Source: Euptelea pleiosperma (lineage: Eukaryota; Streptophyta; Magnoliopsida; Ranunculales; Eupteleaceae). Taken from it: a stretch of 64,000 bases of DNA. The position numbers were made by a program, and so were the translations under genes. Positions 35,348 to 51,179 of this stretch are shown here, piece by piece (the stretch's first letter is position 1; every line of letters begins with the position of its first letter). Under the pieces are notes generated by a model, which was not told the origin of the DNA, did not search any database, and saw nothing but the letters and a program-made list of their open reading frames with translations. Location: NCBI GenBank assembly GCA_035048495.1, contig CM068549.1, positions 12,510,000 through 12,573,999 on the forward strand, read 5' to 3'.

Positions 35348-36978
35348 TGTAAGGAATATTTTCATATTTAATTTGGCAAAGATTCTGTTTGACATAAAAA
35401 TATTCTTGTAACTGTTCCTACGAGCACTAGTGTAACGTGAAGATGTCGTGGTACGCTTACTTCGCCAGCTACGTGAAGACTAAAAGATATAGACAGCAAG
35501 AATCAGATGGTTGACAACATGAGTCATTTGAGTAACTACCTATTTGTCAGTTAACAATCGTGTACGCTCGATTAGGAAGGTATGTGACTTAGTGGCCATA
35601 GGAGTTGATTAAAATGAACAAAATATAATGGTCAAACTTAGTCATTGGACAGTCCCGAGTCAAAGTCAACTGACTAGTGGGAAAGCCCAATCGATTGGAC
35701 ATGTGTTCCCAATCGATTGGACATAGCCCAATCGATTGGAGACACTGTGTAATCGATTGGACACTACGAGGCAAAAACATAATTGAGTCCAATCGATTGG
35801 AGACACTGTGTAATCGATTGGAGACTAAGGGAGAGAAATCTTTCTAAGTCAAATTGATTGGAGATTCTGATTAATCGATTGGAGTCTTCGGGACAGAAAG
35901 TTATAAATTTCAAATCGATTGGAGACTCTGATTAATCAATTGGAGCCTTCAAGACAGAAAGTTATAAATGTCAAATCGATTGGAGAACCCTGTGCAATCG
36001 ATTGGTGCCTTCGAAACATAAAACTTAATGAGCCCAATCGATTGGACTTTGAACATCATCGGTTTTATCAGATCTGAAATTCATAGTTCCATTATCCCAC
36101 GTTCCACACGACTCAGGGTCTTGGTATTCTATAAATATAACCCCTCTATGCCTTCTCTAAACACACATAAAGACACAGAGTGTCTCAATCTTCAAGAGAT
36201 AAGTAAAGGCTATATTTAGTAGAGTGTCCATTTCGAAAAGCAAGAAGCTTGTTTTCATTCACATCTTGTGAGCTTGTTCTCTTCTCGAACAAAGCCAAGA
36301 GCTTGATCTTTACTCAGTCTAGGTTTTCCAATTCTATACTTAACCTAATAAGCCTGAGAGTACCAGTGTGACTCAAACACCTTTTGAGCAACTTGGGGTT
36401 CAGGGTGTACTGAATCCTTCACCTTCTATAAAGGCGGGAGTGTTGAAAATTAAAATCAGAGGACCCGGTCGAAGGTAGGTTTGGGGTGTACCAAACTGAA
36501 CAAGTGGATGAGGCTTCTTGGCTAGAAGGGCGCGCGTGGATTCATGGCGTTGACTCAGAGGATGTGGACGCATCGGCAGTGGGCCTTGGCTAAGGTTGGA
36601 TGTTATATTTACAATGGTGCTGCGTAGGTAACCTTTGTTTCGTTTAACTTTTTAGTTAGTGATACTTTCCGTCTGGACGTGGTCCCGTGATTTTTTCCTT
36701 GGCTAAGGTTTCCACGTAAAAATATCTTGTCTTGTGTGATTGTTTGTCTGTGTTCCGCATTATATCCTGATTAGATCAAATGGCCAAAAGATACTATACC
36801 ACGGAGGTATATTTGAATTTAGTCGGTTGTAATAATCCTTTTCAAACAACCAAGACATGAGATTTTATCCCCATACCTTAGACCAGTAAAACTATATAGG
36901 TATATCTAAATTTAAAAACCTAATCAACCCCCCCTTCTAGGCATATTAAGTTAAAGAGAACGGACCGGTGGAATTTCA
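35348..36978 (+). repeat. A2 3' LTR
   Basis: 1,631 bp, TGTAAGGAATATT to GAATTTCA. The CCAATCGATTGG array is at about 35686-36050 and TATAAATA at 36131-36138. It is complete where the 5' LTR is deleted. Confidence 0.93.
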
Positions 36979-37206
36979 TACCACATATAGCAAGATGTTG
37001 TAGGTGATTCATCTACTTCTGCCTCGAGTTCTGGCACATGTCGAGTTCTGCCAAGATGGATGGTCTTCACTCGTCAATTGGCAAATTTTCTCGACGTTAG
37101 TAGCGTATCACTACATTCTTCAGGTCTCAATACCCTGACTTCCCAGAGTCATCGCCGGAGGAGACCTCAACACCGAAAGCAACTGAAGACGAAGACGAGG
37201 ACGAAA

Positions 37207-37247
37207 ATGAAGAAGAAGAAGAAGAAGAAGAAGAAGAAGAAGAAGAA
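37207..37247 (+). repeat. (GAA)n trinucleotide repeat
   Basis: About 13 GAA/GAG units encode the poly-Glu tail of the env-like ORF in one frame and poly-Lys in another. The Glu frame fits the acidic context. Confidence 0.9.
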
Positions 37248-37334
37248 GGAGCCGGAGCCAGAGCCGGAGCCGGAGATAATGTGGATGAGGATGCGATGAG
37301 GACGATGATGGTGGCGACGATTACAATGATGAGT

Positions 37335-37657
37335 AGAGCACGTTTATTCTTGGCGTAGATCAGTAGTATATTTTATTTGGGATGTATTATTTGATATTAT
37401 TGGTCTGTATTATTTAATACCTCGTTACTTTGATACTTTGTGGTTATGATAGACAGCACTAGTGACCATGACTATTTGGTCAGCATTGGTGACCTTATCT
37501 ATGTATTTGAATGGTATTTTGTTTGATATATTTGTGGTGGATTTATTTATTTGTTTGATGTATGATGATGATGTTTTGCACTATCATGAATATTTCTTTA
37601 TCATCTCATATTTGGAATTCTTCCCTTTGTCAATGTATGACAAAAGGGGGAGAAATC

Positions 37658-37713
<56 letters not shown>

Positions 37714-38126
37714 TATGAGATATTTGTTGGAAATATTTTTGGATTATATGATACACTTGTTGCTATCTATATTTTTGTTTATCTACTTGCCATAAAATCT
37801 GTGATTCTTACTATCCTTTGGTTTTATTGAACTAATGTACTGAGAAGATGTTTTTGGTATTATTGGACTAATGTACTAATGCGAAGTTTTTGTCAAAGAT
37901 TATTTTGTCAAGTTGATTATTTTGTAGCAACAGGTTGTTACTGGAATTTTGGTACTAATCGTGAGCTACTGTTTTGCTGCCTTGCCCTTTGATTCATCTA
38001 GATCATTTATTTTTGGGTGGGTTTTGTACTTACGGGGAGCTTTGCTAATTTGTTTCTGATTGGGCAAAAATTATAATATAATTGGGTAGTTATTTATTTT
38101 GTTCTGGCATTGACAAAGGGGGAGAT
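37335..38126 (+). other. Element B 3' non-coding interior, TA repeat and polypurine tracts
   Basis: No gene. A first purine tract, GACAAAAGGGGGAGAAA, is at about 37639-37655, followed by a (TA)n run at 37661-37711. The true polypurine tract is at 38115-38126, abutting the 3' LTR. Confidence 0.75.
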
Positions 38127-39597
38127 TGAAAAGTCTCGATTGTCAATCCCAAGAAACCTTAGTTCTTCTATAATCTATCTCATTAAGTTAGAAGTTCTTT
38201 GAAGATTGAAGTGTCAAAGATCAAGTGGACTTCATCAACAATTCGAAGGAGAATAAAAGCTAAAGAAAATCAACCCAAGTGTTCAAGCTCAACTGAAGAC
38301 AAATTCAAGCTCAAACATGAAGATTTAAAGTAAATATTCAACATACATTCTCACTCAACGAACGTTCAACTATCAAGAAATCTCGTATTGCAGTTACTTG
38401 CGTACATCCTAGGGTGCACCTCGCGTTGCCAGCGGATCTATCTTCTTCAATTTGTTTGTCTAGATGTTCCTTGGAACTATTCGTATTATTTTGGAGGCTA
38501 TCCTATTCATATAGGATGGTTTCGGTATATTTGGGTTTATCAGCAAAGGTCTCTGAAGATCGACCAACCGACCATTTTGAGCGGCCGACCAGAGTCTACT
38601 GACTTTGACCGGTTGACCAGACCTTACAGTAAAGGAATTTTTTTCTAACCAGAGCGGTCGACCCCCTATTACGGATCTCGTTTTAACTTCGTCTCTTGTG
38701 CGAATTTTGGCGCACTTAAGTCATTTAAACGGCTCTTTTAGGCCCGCTTCTCTTGTATAGGTTAAACCTTATATAATATAAACTAATACCATCAATAGAG
38801 TTACCTAATCAAGTTATCTCTTTGACTCTCATTCTTTGATTAACATCTCTTGAGTCTAGAGATTATAAATTTGAGAGAGCTTCACCTGACCAAATCTAGT
38901 TCATTATTGTGTGAAGGCTCTAATTGTTTGAAAGACTACAAAGCTTATTGTTTCCTGCAATCATCTTCTTGCAAGAAGATGATCATCCTTGGCAGAGTCT
39001 CTGTGGCGAATTATTCTTCTAGGATTCACTATTTTATTGAATTCATTGAAATGTGAGTATCTATAAGAACAAACATTTTAGAGTAATTTCAATTCTATCA
39101 AACTTGGTTATTTATGATTGGTGGATGAGTGGGTACTCATCTAATTGAATTGAGGATTGTAGATCCATGAGAAGAGTATTGCTTCTCTAAAAGACTACTA
39201 GCCTAAGCTAACTGTCTAAGTGAGCGAGAAGCGATTCTCGTTAGATTGAGACCAAGTACTGTTATCTTAGTTGTTTGATTATTTATTTTGATTAAAAATG
39301 TTGTACTGTATGATTGAAATAATATAATAATACTCGTGTTGAGTATTGGATAATGGACGTAGGTACGGAATCGCGGAACCACTATAAATCTGTCTCATTT
39401 GATTGTGAATGTTTACATATCTTGTCTCAGATTTACCCATATCTATGTTCTGTAGATGATTAGTATTTTGATTGTTTGATCATTCTTCGCCTTGTGTGAT
39501 CATTAATTTTTAATCCATATAGAATCTACAGAAAAATTAAAAACTGTCATATTCACCTCCCTCTAGGACATAACATGGTAATTAAAAAGGAATGTCA
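38127..39597 (+). repeat. Element B 3' LTR
   Basis: Begins TGAAAAGTCTCG right after the polypurine tract and ends GGAATGTCA, 1,471 bp. It is collinear with 22170-23672 but lacks about 55 bp of the GTCGACC palindrome region. TATA at 38769-38779 (TTATATAATAT). Confidence 0.9.
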
Positions 39598-40446
39598 CAC
39601 ATTGTTGTTTAGGGGCCATGCCTATCACTACAAAAAATTTGGGCATTAATGGCGACCATGGGGCTGGCCACCGCTATAAGTTGTTGTGCAAAATTTAAAA
39701 GGAAATTTACCTCTCACCACAGAAAATATATTACCCCAAACTTGACACCATGTCCTTAAAGAATATACCTCTCACCATAGAAAATATATTACCCCAACTA
39801 AATATGAAGGCCTTGATGCTTGGAATAATACCTGAACATAACATTCCTTTTTGTTGTCCCTATTTTCGTCTTACTACCTATTTCTCTGGTGATGGGGATC
39901 AAGTCATCGGCCCACACGGAAATTTTATTTTGACCCTATTTGCAGTTCATATTTGTACATGGAAATATCGTTATGACATCCACATTGAGAATAATCAAAT
40001 TAGAAGTGGAGGGACTTTTATGGTGCGACCTTTCCTCATCCCTTGGGTTGAGGCATCTCCTTAACCCCCAATCATCTATCAACATGTGGAGGGGAGGTTA
40101 AGGGTAACCGGCCAGGATAATTAGTTTTTGTTCAAGTAGCTATTTTTTTGGTAACGCTTCTATTTATGGATAGTTTCCCTTTCGGGACAACCAAGCCACC
40201 CTTTATATGTAAATAAATCTATCTATTGGCATCCTTGAGGAAATATCTGGATCGGATCAAAGGCCTATGGAGCCAAAGAACAGATGCACTTGCGGGATAA
40301 GATTTGCTATTAGATGACGATGATGAAGAAGATGATGATGAAGACAATGACAATAATGATGACGACGACACTGATGATTATTCCCAGAAACTCAAAGAAA
40401 ATGGCTTAATCTTGCTTAGAGTAGAACTTTGACGATGGACAATGAT
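39598..40446. other. Unassigned stretch with CACTA-like end and direct repeat
   Basis: CACTACAAAAAATTTGGG at 39636 resembles the end of a CACTA or related MITE; no partner was found. ACCTCTCACCAYAGAAAATATATTACCCCAA occurs twice, 58 bp apart (39709 and 39767). A 104-codon open frame (39750-40064) matches nothing I know. GAT/GAC repeats at 40313-40380 would encode an acidic run. No gene is supported. Confidence 0.4.
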
Positions 40447-40761
40447 GGACCACAGTATAAGCCACGTGGGACATTTTGAGAGACCACTGAGCGTATTGAT
40501 GTTTGGCCCATCATTAGATAGATCAACACACCAAAAGTAAGCCTGATTGGTAATTTTCAATCGTTGGATCTGAGTACCCCAAATAATGTTCGAAATCCCA
40601 TGGTTATACATAAACGATGAAAAAGACCAGACTCTAATCCAACAACTATAAAAATCACTAATCGGGCTGAATTTTGGCATGTTGCTCCATCTAGGGATGG
40701 GTCCAACATCCATACGGTCACTGATCTCTAGGAGTGTACCACGTGGGTCATACTGTGGTCC
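40447..40761. mobile_element. Foldback MITE family F, copy F2
   Basis: Ends GGACCACAGTATAAGCCACG and the inverse ...ACTGTGGTCC. Internal mirror words include GATGTTTGG/CCAACATCC and GATTGG/CTAATC. It is about 315 bp, with arms that pair over most of their length. Non-coding. Confidence 0.8.
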
Positions 40762-40872
40762 CTTCCAACGACCGATTCGGAAGGTCTACTATGTTGGTGG
40801 CGTGGAGTAAATAAAGCAAAGTATTGTTTGTTGACATTAATAGAGAGTAGAGAGAAAAAATATTAAAAGAAC

Positions 40873-41135
40873 GAAAAAACTAAAAAAAAAGTAGGTTTTG
40901 TAGATGCAACCTACTGTTGAGGTAACCCTTGCCCTCCCCTCCACATGTCACATCATGATAAGGGGTTGAGGCATCTCCTCAACCAAATGGGTGAGGGTGA
41001 GGCAAGCCGAACGGAAACTAAAAAAAAGTAGGTTTTCTAGATCCAACGTACTCTGGAGGAAACCCTTGCCTTCCCCTCCACATCTCACATCATGATAAGG
41101 GGTTGAGGCATCTCCTCAACCAAATGGGTGAGGCA
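40873..41135. repeat. Two-unit direct repeat, period 137 bp
   Basis: AAAAAAAGTAGGTTTT through CATCATGATAAGGGGTTGAGG and TCTCCTCAACCAAATGGGTG occurs at 40891 and again at 41028. A related fragment (GGGTTGAGGCATCTCCTTAA) lies at about 40045. Confidence 0.85.
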
Positions 41136-41504
41136 AGCAGAACTGTTATTTTAAACCATGATGTATAACTCTGGAGAAAAATGTGCCATTGGGAAATCTG
41201 GAGGTTGACTCATGGCAGAGTCCAGTATTGCACTAATATCTGGACTAGTTTGGCGATTGGCGATTGGCAATTGGTACAAAACCAAGGAGATATCTCGGCC
41301 AAAATTCTTCAGGCTAAATATTGTGGCCAGATCACACTCTCAAGTCCAAACTTAAATCCAATTGCTGTCCTATGTGGAGGAATCTTGGAAAGGCTTAAAT
41401 TTTTTAAGAGACCACATTTGTTGGAAGATTGGAAATGGTACAAATATAAATATCTGGGAGGACCCTTAGATTCCTCTCTCCCTTTGAGGCGTATTCCTAT
41501 GGTT
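41136..41504. other. Unassigned stretch, no gene recognised
   Basis: Open frames on both strands, but no motif or repeat I can name apart from a short GGCGATT triplication near 41250. Confidence 0.35.
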
Positions 41505-41607
41505 GCCCACAATATGAGCCACGTGGCATACTATTAGATGATGTTGACCGTATGGATGTTTGGTCAATCCCTAAGTGGACCTACATACCAAAAATCAGCC
41601 TGACTAG

Positions 41608-41985
41608 TAGGGTTGTCAATTTTACCCGTTTAACCGAAAACACCGATTCTAATTCCACATTTTTTAGAACCAACTAAAAGGAACCAGAACAGGAATCAGA
41701 ACCGAATTGAACTGAAAATAATGTTTCCGGTTCTGGGCAGTTAGATATGTACTCCGAAGCCAATAGGAACCAGAACTGAACCGATAAGAACCGGAACCAT
41801 ATATCAATAGTGTTAAATTGTGAAATTATCAAGATTTGTACCAATATATCCAGAACCGGAACTGACTGGAACCAAATAATCAGTTTCGGTTCCAGATCCA
41901 TCACTCTGAGAACTGGAACCAATATGAACCGGCAAAATTTGTTCTGATTCTGGGTACCTTAGGAACCAACCCGTTGACACCCCTA
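41608..41985. mobile_element. hAT-type MITE with 8-bp target duplication
   Basis: Terminal repeats TAGGGTTGTCAATTTTACCC and the inverse of ACCCGTTGACACCCCTA. It is flanked by CTGACTAG (41600-41607) and CTAACTAG (41986-41993), 8 bp with one mismatch, the hAT signature. The 378-bp interior is rich in GAACC/GGTTC words and non-coding. Confidence 0.9.
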
Positions 41986-42061
41986 CTAACTAGTGATTTC
42001 AAACCTTTGGATCATTGTACACCGAAGGTCAATAATGCTCAAATTCCTATAGTTAAAATCA

Positions 42062-42497
42062 TGGTTTAAAATAATGCCGTTTAAACAGTTTTAACGGCCG
42101 TTTAAACGGTAACACCCCAAGCCCGTTACGTTAAAAACCGTTTTGACGCGTTGAAATTAACGGCCATTTTTTTCGTTTTAATGGGCAGTAAAATCGTTAA
42201 CAGCCGTTAAAATCTGGAAACTTTTGTGAAAAAAGGGTCGTTATTTCGGTTAAAATCAGTTATTTTTCCGTTAAATTCTATTTTTTTCGTTTTCCAAAAG
42301 TTGAAATTCAAATTTCAAATTTCAAATTTTGAATTTTGAATTTTGAATTTCAGCGCCATTTTTTCCCATTAAATTCTGTTTTTGTTCATTTTTTTTTCCA
42401 TTTTTGCCCCAGTCCGTTACAATCCGTTTTAATGGCCATTTTAATGGTAACATCCCCAGTCCGTTATACCATTAAAACGGCCTCCTTTAAACCTTGT
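42062..42497. mobile_element. Mutator-type MITE with 9-bp target duplication
   Basis: Flanked by identical TTAAAATCA (42053-42061 and 42498-42506). Ends share GGTTTAAA and GCCGTTT. The interior repeats TTTAAACGG/CCGTTAAAA and AAATTTCAAATTT words. A relative lies at 44396-44801 in intron 8 of the SCPL gene. Confidence 0.85.
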
Positions 42498-42651
42498 TTA
42501 AAATCAACCCGAGAAAATGACTCAAATCCAACGCTTAGAAATCACTAATTAATCAGGTTATTGGTTTGAAGGTCCACCTAGGGATTGGCCAAACATCCAT
42601 ACGGTAGGTCTTTGTCCTATGAGAATGTGCCACGTGGGTTGTATTGTGGGC

Positions 42652-43112
42652 AGTCAGTGACTTCCATGATCCATTGAGGGTCATGGAAGTTTTACTCATC
42701 CCACAAAACACGTTAAACACCACATAATGAACAACGACAAGAAATTTGACCTATAGTGACGGACTTTTAGTGATGGGACTTTTTAGTGATGGCCGCAAAA
42801 AATTGTCGCTATAGCCTATAAGTCAGTTTTAGCGACACAAACACAAACTGTCGCTATAGAAGAAGAGGTTCAAAACAAAGTAGTGTTATATATTTTGGAG
42901 TAGCACATGTTCATGAAGCAATTCGATGAAAATATCTTGGATAGAAAACATCATGTATGGCTTAGGTCACAGGGTCTGTCCTTAATTTGAGCGCATGATG
43001 GATCACCAGTCACCTTATATGGCTCTGCCAAGCTGATAATCCCGGCCCATAGCATATATAGCTAGTTTTTGTTTGATATATGGGACAGGCACTAAGAGAT
43101 GATCAGATAAAT
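42652..43112. other. 3' flank of the SCPL gene with a small inverted-repeat relic
   Basis: TAGTGACGGAC, TTTAGTGATGGCCGCAAAAA, TTGTCGCTATAG and AGCGACA words in both orientations (42755-42862) resemble the subterminal part of a DNA transposon. No gene. The last 80 bp resemble the 3' flank of the second SCPL copy. Confidence 0.5.
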
Positions 43113-48518
<5,406 letters not shown>

Positions 48519-48809
48519 TTTCCTAGGATTTTGAGGGATCTCCAAGTAGGTAGGGAGGGATTCTGGGGAATGGGCAGTATTGATACGGAGTTGCAGAGGT
48601 ATTGTCTGTAACCCCACGTTATACGCTCGGCAATGTTTGTGCTAGCCGACACCAAGAATGTTTTTTCTGTATTACTTCAAACTTTTTGGCTGCCGTTCTC
48701 TCTCCCACTAAGACAACATTTACTTACTCTCACACTAAGACAAGACAACAGGAACAACAGAAAAAACAAACCCCTCTACCTTTCAGAAATAAATTGCAAG
48801 GACTAAAAA
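48519..48809 (-). promoter_or_regulatory. SCPL upstream region
   Basis: About 290 bp between the SCPL start codon and foldback MITE F4. An in-frame upstream ATG at 48617 would add 33 residues before the signal peptide and is unlikely. No clear TATA box is seen on the minus strand. Confidence 0.35.
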
Positions 48810-49140
48810 CAGATGCTTCTGTCACATTGAAAATCACAGGCCACGTGGCACACTCTTAGTGGACACTGACCGTATGGATGTTTGGCCAGTCCCTCAGTGA
48901 ACCTCTAAACCAAAAATCAGCCTGATCAGTGATTTACAACCTTTGGATCTTTGCACCCAAATAACGCTCAATAATGCTCAAATTCTTACCGTTAAAATCA
49001 ACCCATGAAAATAATTTCAATCGAATTGCTTAGCAATCACCGATCAGGCTGATCAGTGATTGGCCGAACATCCATACAGTCAGTGTCCACTAAGAGTGTG
49101 CCACGTGGCCTGTAATTTTCATTGTGACCGAAGCATCTGT
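48810..49140. mobile_element. Foldback MITE family F, copy F4 (most complete)
   Basis: Arms of about 120 bp. CAGATGCTTCTGTCACATTG mirrors CATTGTGACCGAAGCATCTG, GGCCACGTGGCACACTCTTA mirrors TAAGAGTGTGCCACGTGGCC, and GTGGACACTGACCGTATGGA mirrors its inverse near 49075. 331 bp in total, non-coding. It lies about 300 bp upstream of the SCPL start codon. Confidence 0.9.
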
Positions 49141-49561
49141 CAGAATGCAGTGATAGAAGTTTTACTCAATTGCAAGAGGTTAACGGTCTACAAAACGTAA
49201 TGGTTGAAGACAACTGGAAAAGTGTTCTGGACAGTCCGAATCTTTTCCAAGGACGGACACCACTTTTTGCCATGTGGAAGGATGACGTAGCGGATGACTT
49301 GGTCAATCGAGTTCCATTTGAAGCAGTGATCATGCGCCAACGCTTGCGCGCCACATGTACAAGTATAAACAAGATTACTTTTTGAAGTCTTTTTAAACCA
49401 AGTCTAAACCATGGGTAGATGGCGCGCAATCATTGGGCACATGATTGCTGCTTAAAAAATCCAGCCATCTCAAAAAATTTCTCGTTCCAGCCACGAGAAA
49501 CCATTGACGACCATCTAGGCTGTACCATTGTACATGGGAGAAAATTTTTGAAGTGACCCGA
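49141..49561. other. Unassigned stretch between MITE F4 and LINE
   Basis: No gene or repeat recognised. Overlapping open frames on both strands (about 49166-49430) have no family signature. Confidence 0.35.
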
Positions 49562-49799
49562 TTTTTTTTTTTTTTTTGATAAGTCGAAAATATATTAAAA
49601 GATGGAGATCGAGAAGATCTCATAGGGTGACAAAGTGATGTTTACAAAATCAGCACAATAGATGCTCCATTCTAAAAACCATATCACTGAAAAATGTTCC
49701 TCTCATTTCTAATGAAATGCTACTCCAGCTATATATTAGTGCCTTGATGCTGATGATGACCTCTTGGAGCGAGCTTTCTTTGCCTTGGAATGTTCTCCT

Positions 49800-50571
49800 A
49801 TTCCTTTACAACCACACCCCCCCTGAGATTGTCATTGGTATCATTCTCCAAATCGTCTTTCCTTTTGCTGACATGGGTGGCTGTGTCCAACTCTTCATGA
49901 CTTCGCTTATTGTTGCCAAAAACACCCAACATAAGTTCATGTGGCCAAGGAAAAGAGACCATATCTGTCGAACAAACTCACAATAAACAAAGATGTGATT
50001 AGTGTTTTCTCCATTGGCTTCGCACAAAACACAAAAATTCACTATTACCCATTTTCTCTTAATTAAATTTTCAACAGTAAAAATATTATTAAGAGAGGCA
50101 ACCCAAGCGAACAAACAGACTTTCAAAGGTACAATGGATTTCCATATCACAAGGTTAGAGGAGTAGGTAGGAATAGTTGATGTGAGGTGTGATGGGATTG
50201 TTAGGAGTTCGTAAAAAGAATGAACCGAGAATATATCTGATTCAGAATGTTTCCATACCAAGGTATCCTCTTCTGAATTGTTGACAAGGTATAGTTTCAA
50301 GCATTCTAGCAACACTTTAATCTGTTGTTTTTCCCACTCAAAAGGGTTTCTTCGTAGGTCCAAATTCTAATTTGTTTCCCCTGAAGAACCGGTCCAAAAG
50401 TGATCAATCATCTGTCCTTTACCACGTGAGAAAGAGGACACCCTAGGAAAAGACTCCTTAAGACAGAGGTCCCCAACCCAAGTATCTTTCCAGAATTTTA
50501 TCCTAGTTCCATCCCCTAAGGCTAATTTTGAGCATTCCATGACCTTGTCTTTGACTTTCGTGATTCCTTTC
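49800..50571 (-). pseudogene. LINE ORF2, C-terminal zf-RVT part
   Basis: Reverse-transcriptase zinc-binding domain of plant L1 ORF2: LGDGTRIKFWKDTWVGD (about 50525), FEWEKQQIK, DTLVWKHSESDIFSVHSFYE, IWKSIVPLKVCLFAWVASLN, LIKRKWVIVNFCVLCEANGE, NTNHIFVYCEFVRQIW (50360-49955). The CVLCEANGE...H...C pattern keeps the zinc ligands. It continues the RT found at 57540-55714 once element D is removed. A stop near 50373 and the short tail show decay. Confidence 0.88.
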
Positions 50572-51062
50572 TGTGGAGGATAAAACCGGGTTTACCGTCC
50601 GATCTCCGATCATCCCTCCACAAGCAATAATCATGTATTAATAGAAAATAACAATAAAATTAAAATGCATAAATAAAAAACAAGCAACACAATACGTACG
50701 TGGTTCGTCTCCGGTCTCTTGCCGGCGACTACGTCCACGGGAAGCCGATCTCCGGCCAATCTTCATTATAGAATCAAATCCGGTTACAATATACATCCCG
50801 ATGCCATAGAATGCACATTTCTCTCTCTAGCTTCTCTCTACATATCTTCTATCTTTCTCACTCTAGCTTCTCTCTCTAGCTTCTCTAAGGTTCCTTTCAA
50901 AAGTGACATCCTCCTTCTCCTATTACACACCCTTCTCTTTATAGGGTCCTTTATCTGCCAAGTGTCGATGTAAGAAGAACTTTAGGGTTTAATGGAGCAA
51001 TATAGTGCTTTATAGTGTATAGCTCCCGATACGCCGATACTTTGATATTTTATGTACCCACA
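50572..51062 (-). repeat. Element D left LTR (3' LTR in element orientation)
   Basis: 491 bp. It carries a CTCTAGCTTCTCTC direct repeat (50822-50886) that is shorter in the other LTR. Confidence 0.92.
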
Positions 51063-51179
51063 ATAGCCCCCTCTTGAAGGTGGAGCTTGACTCAAAAAGC
51101 GATGGTCCACTTCCTAGAGAAAATAAATTAGTACTCTATCTCCTTTGTCTTTGTCGTAATTGAGAATGATGTCGTATCT

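Larger units (their letters stand above)
29998..36978 (+). mobile_element. Sirevirus family-A element A2, pol-deleted
   Basis: A 6,981-bp LTR element inserted in the env-like ORF of element B, with a perfect 5-bp target duplication TACCA (29993-29997 and 36979-36983). LTRs are 29998-31356 and 35348-36978. The primer site is ATTTGTATCAGAGC at 31357. The polypurine tract AAAGGGGGAGAT is at 35336-35347. The interior keeps the whole gag region with three nonsense codons and only the C-terminal end of RNase H. Protease to RT is deleted. Confidence 0.95.
29240..37334 (+). pseudogene. Env-like third ORF of element B, split by element A2
   Basis: Third ORF of a Sirevirus. The start is mutated (ATA at 29240, IAPKGKKAKG), with in-frame stops at 29270 and 29744. 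Plant transposon-protein words follow: GVLDLLASVGWSKLL, YYNLNNHDPKGPYLYSEVRG, RKVVQWNTDL, SEIEPYIQYILYCLSKG, RSLPFGILVSKIL and HFKVPISYSDETLYH (29400-29995). A2 is inserted at 29998. The frame resumes at 36984 with QDVVGDSSTSASSSG. After a frameshift an acidic tail follows, YPDFPESSPEETSTPKATED and a long Glu run encoded by GAA/GAG repeats, to about 37334. Biochemical role unknown; Env homology is only by analogy. Confidence 0.78.
22160..39597 (+). mobile_element. Full-length decayed Sirevirus element B (host of nested A2)
   Basis: LTR-gag-pol-env-like-LTR Ty1/copia element on the + strand. The LTRs (about 22160-23672 and 38127-39597) belong to a family different from A. Primer site ATTGGTATCAGAGC is at 23673 and the polypurine tract AAAGGGGGAGAT at 38115-38126. 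Without the 6,981-bp A2 insertion plus its duplicated target it is about 10.4 kb, the normal Sirevirus size. All ORFs have stops or frameshifts. No clear target duplication is seen, and the first ~17 bp of the left LTR do not match the right LTR, so the left edge is uncertain. Confidence 0.88.
41505..42651. mobile_element. Foldback MITE family F, copy F3, carrying two younger MITEs
   Basis: Ends GCCCACAATATGAGCCACGTGG and the inverse CCACGTGGGTTGTATTGTGGGC. Mirror words GACCGTATGGATGTTTGG and CCAAACATCCATACGG lie inside. It is split by a hAT-type MITE (41608-41985) and a Mutator-type MITE (42062-42497). Without these and their target duplications it is about 316 bp, the family size. Confidence 0.85.

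Noticed and set aside
37060..37299. Open frame with a poly-Lys run
   Set aside because: Out-of-phase reading of the GAA repeat. The acidic Glu frame fits the env-like ORF tail better.
37462..37830. Open frames with poly-(Ile-Tyr)
   Set aside because: Artefact of the TA microsatellite, as are those at 10717-11200 on the minus strand.
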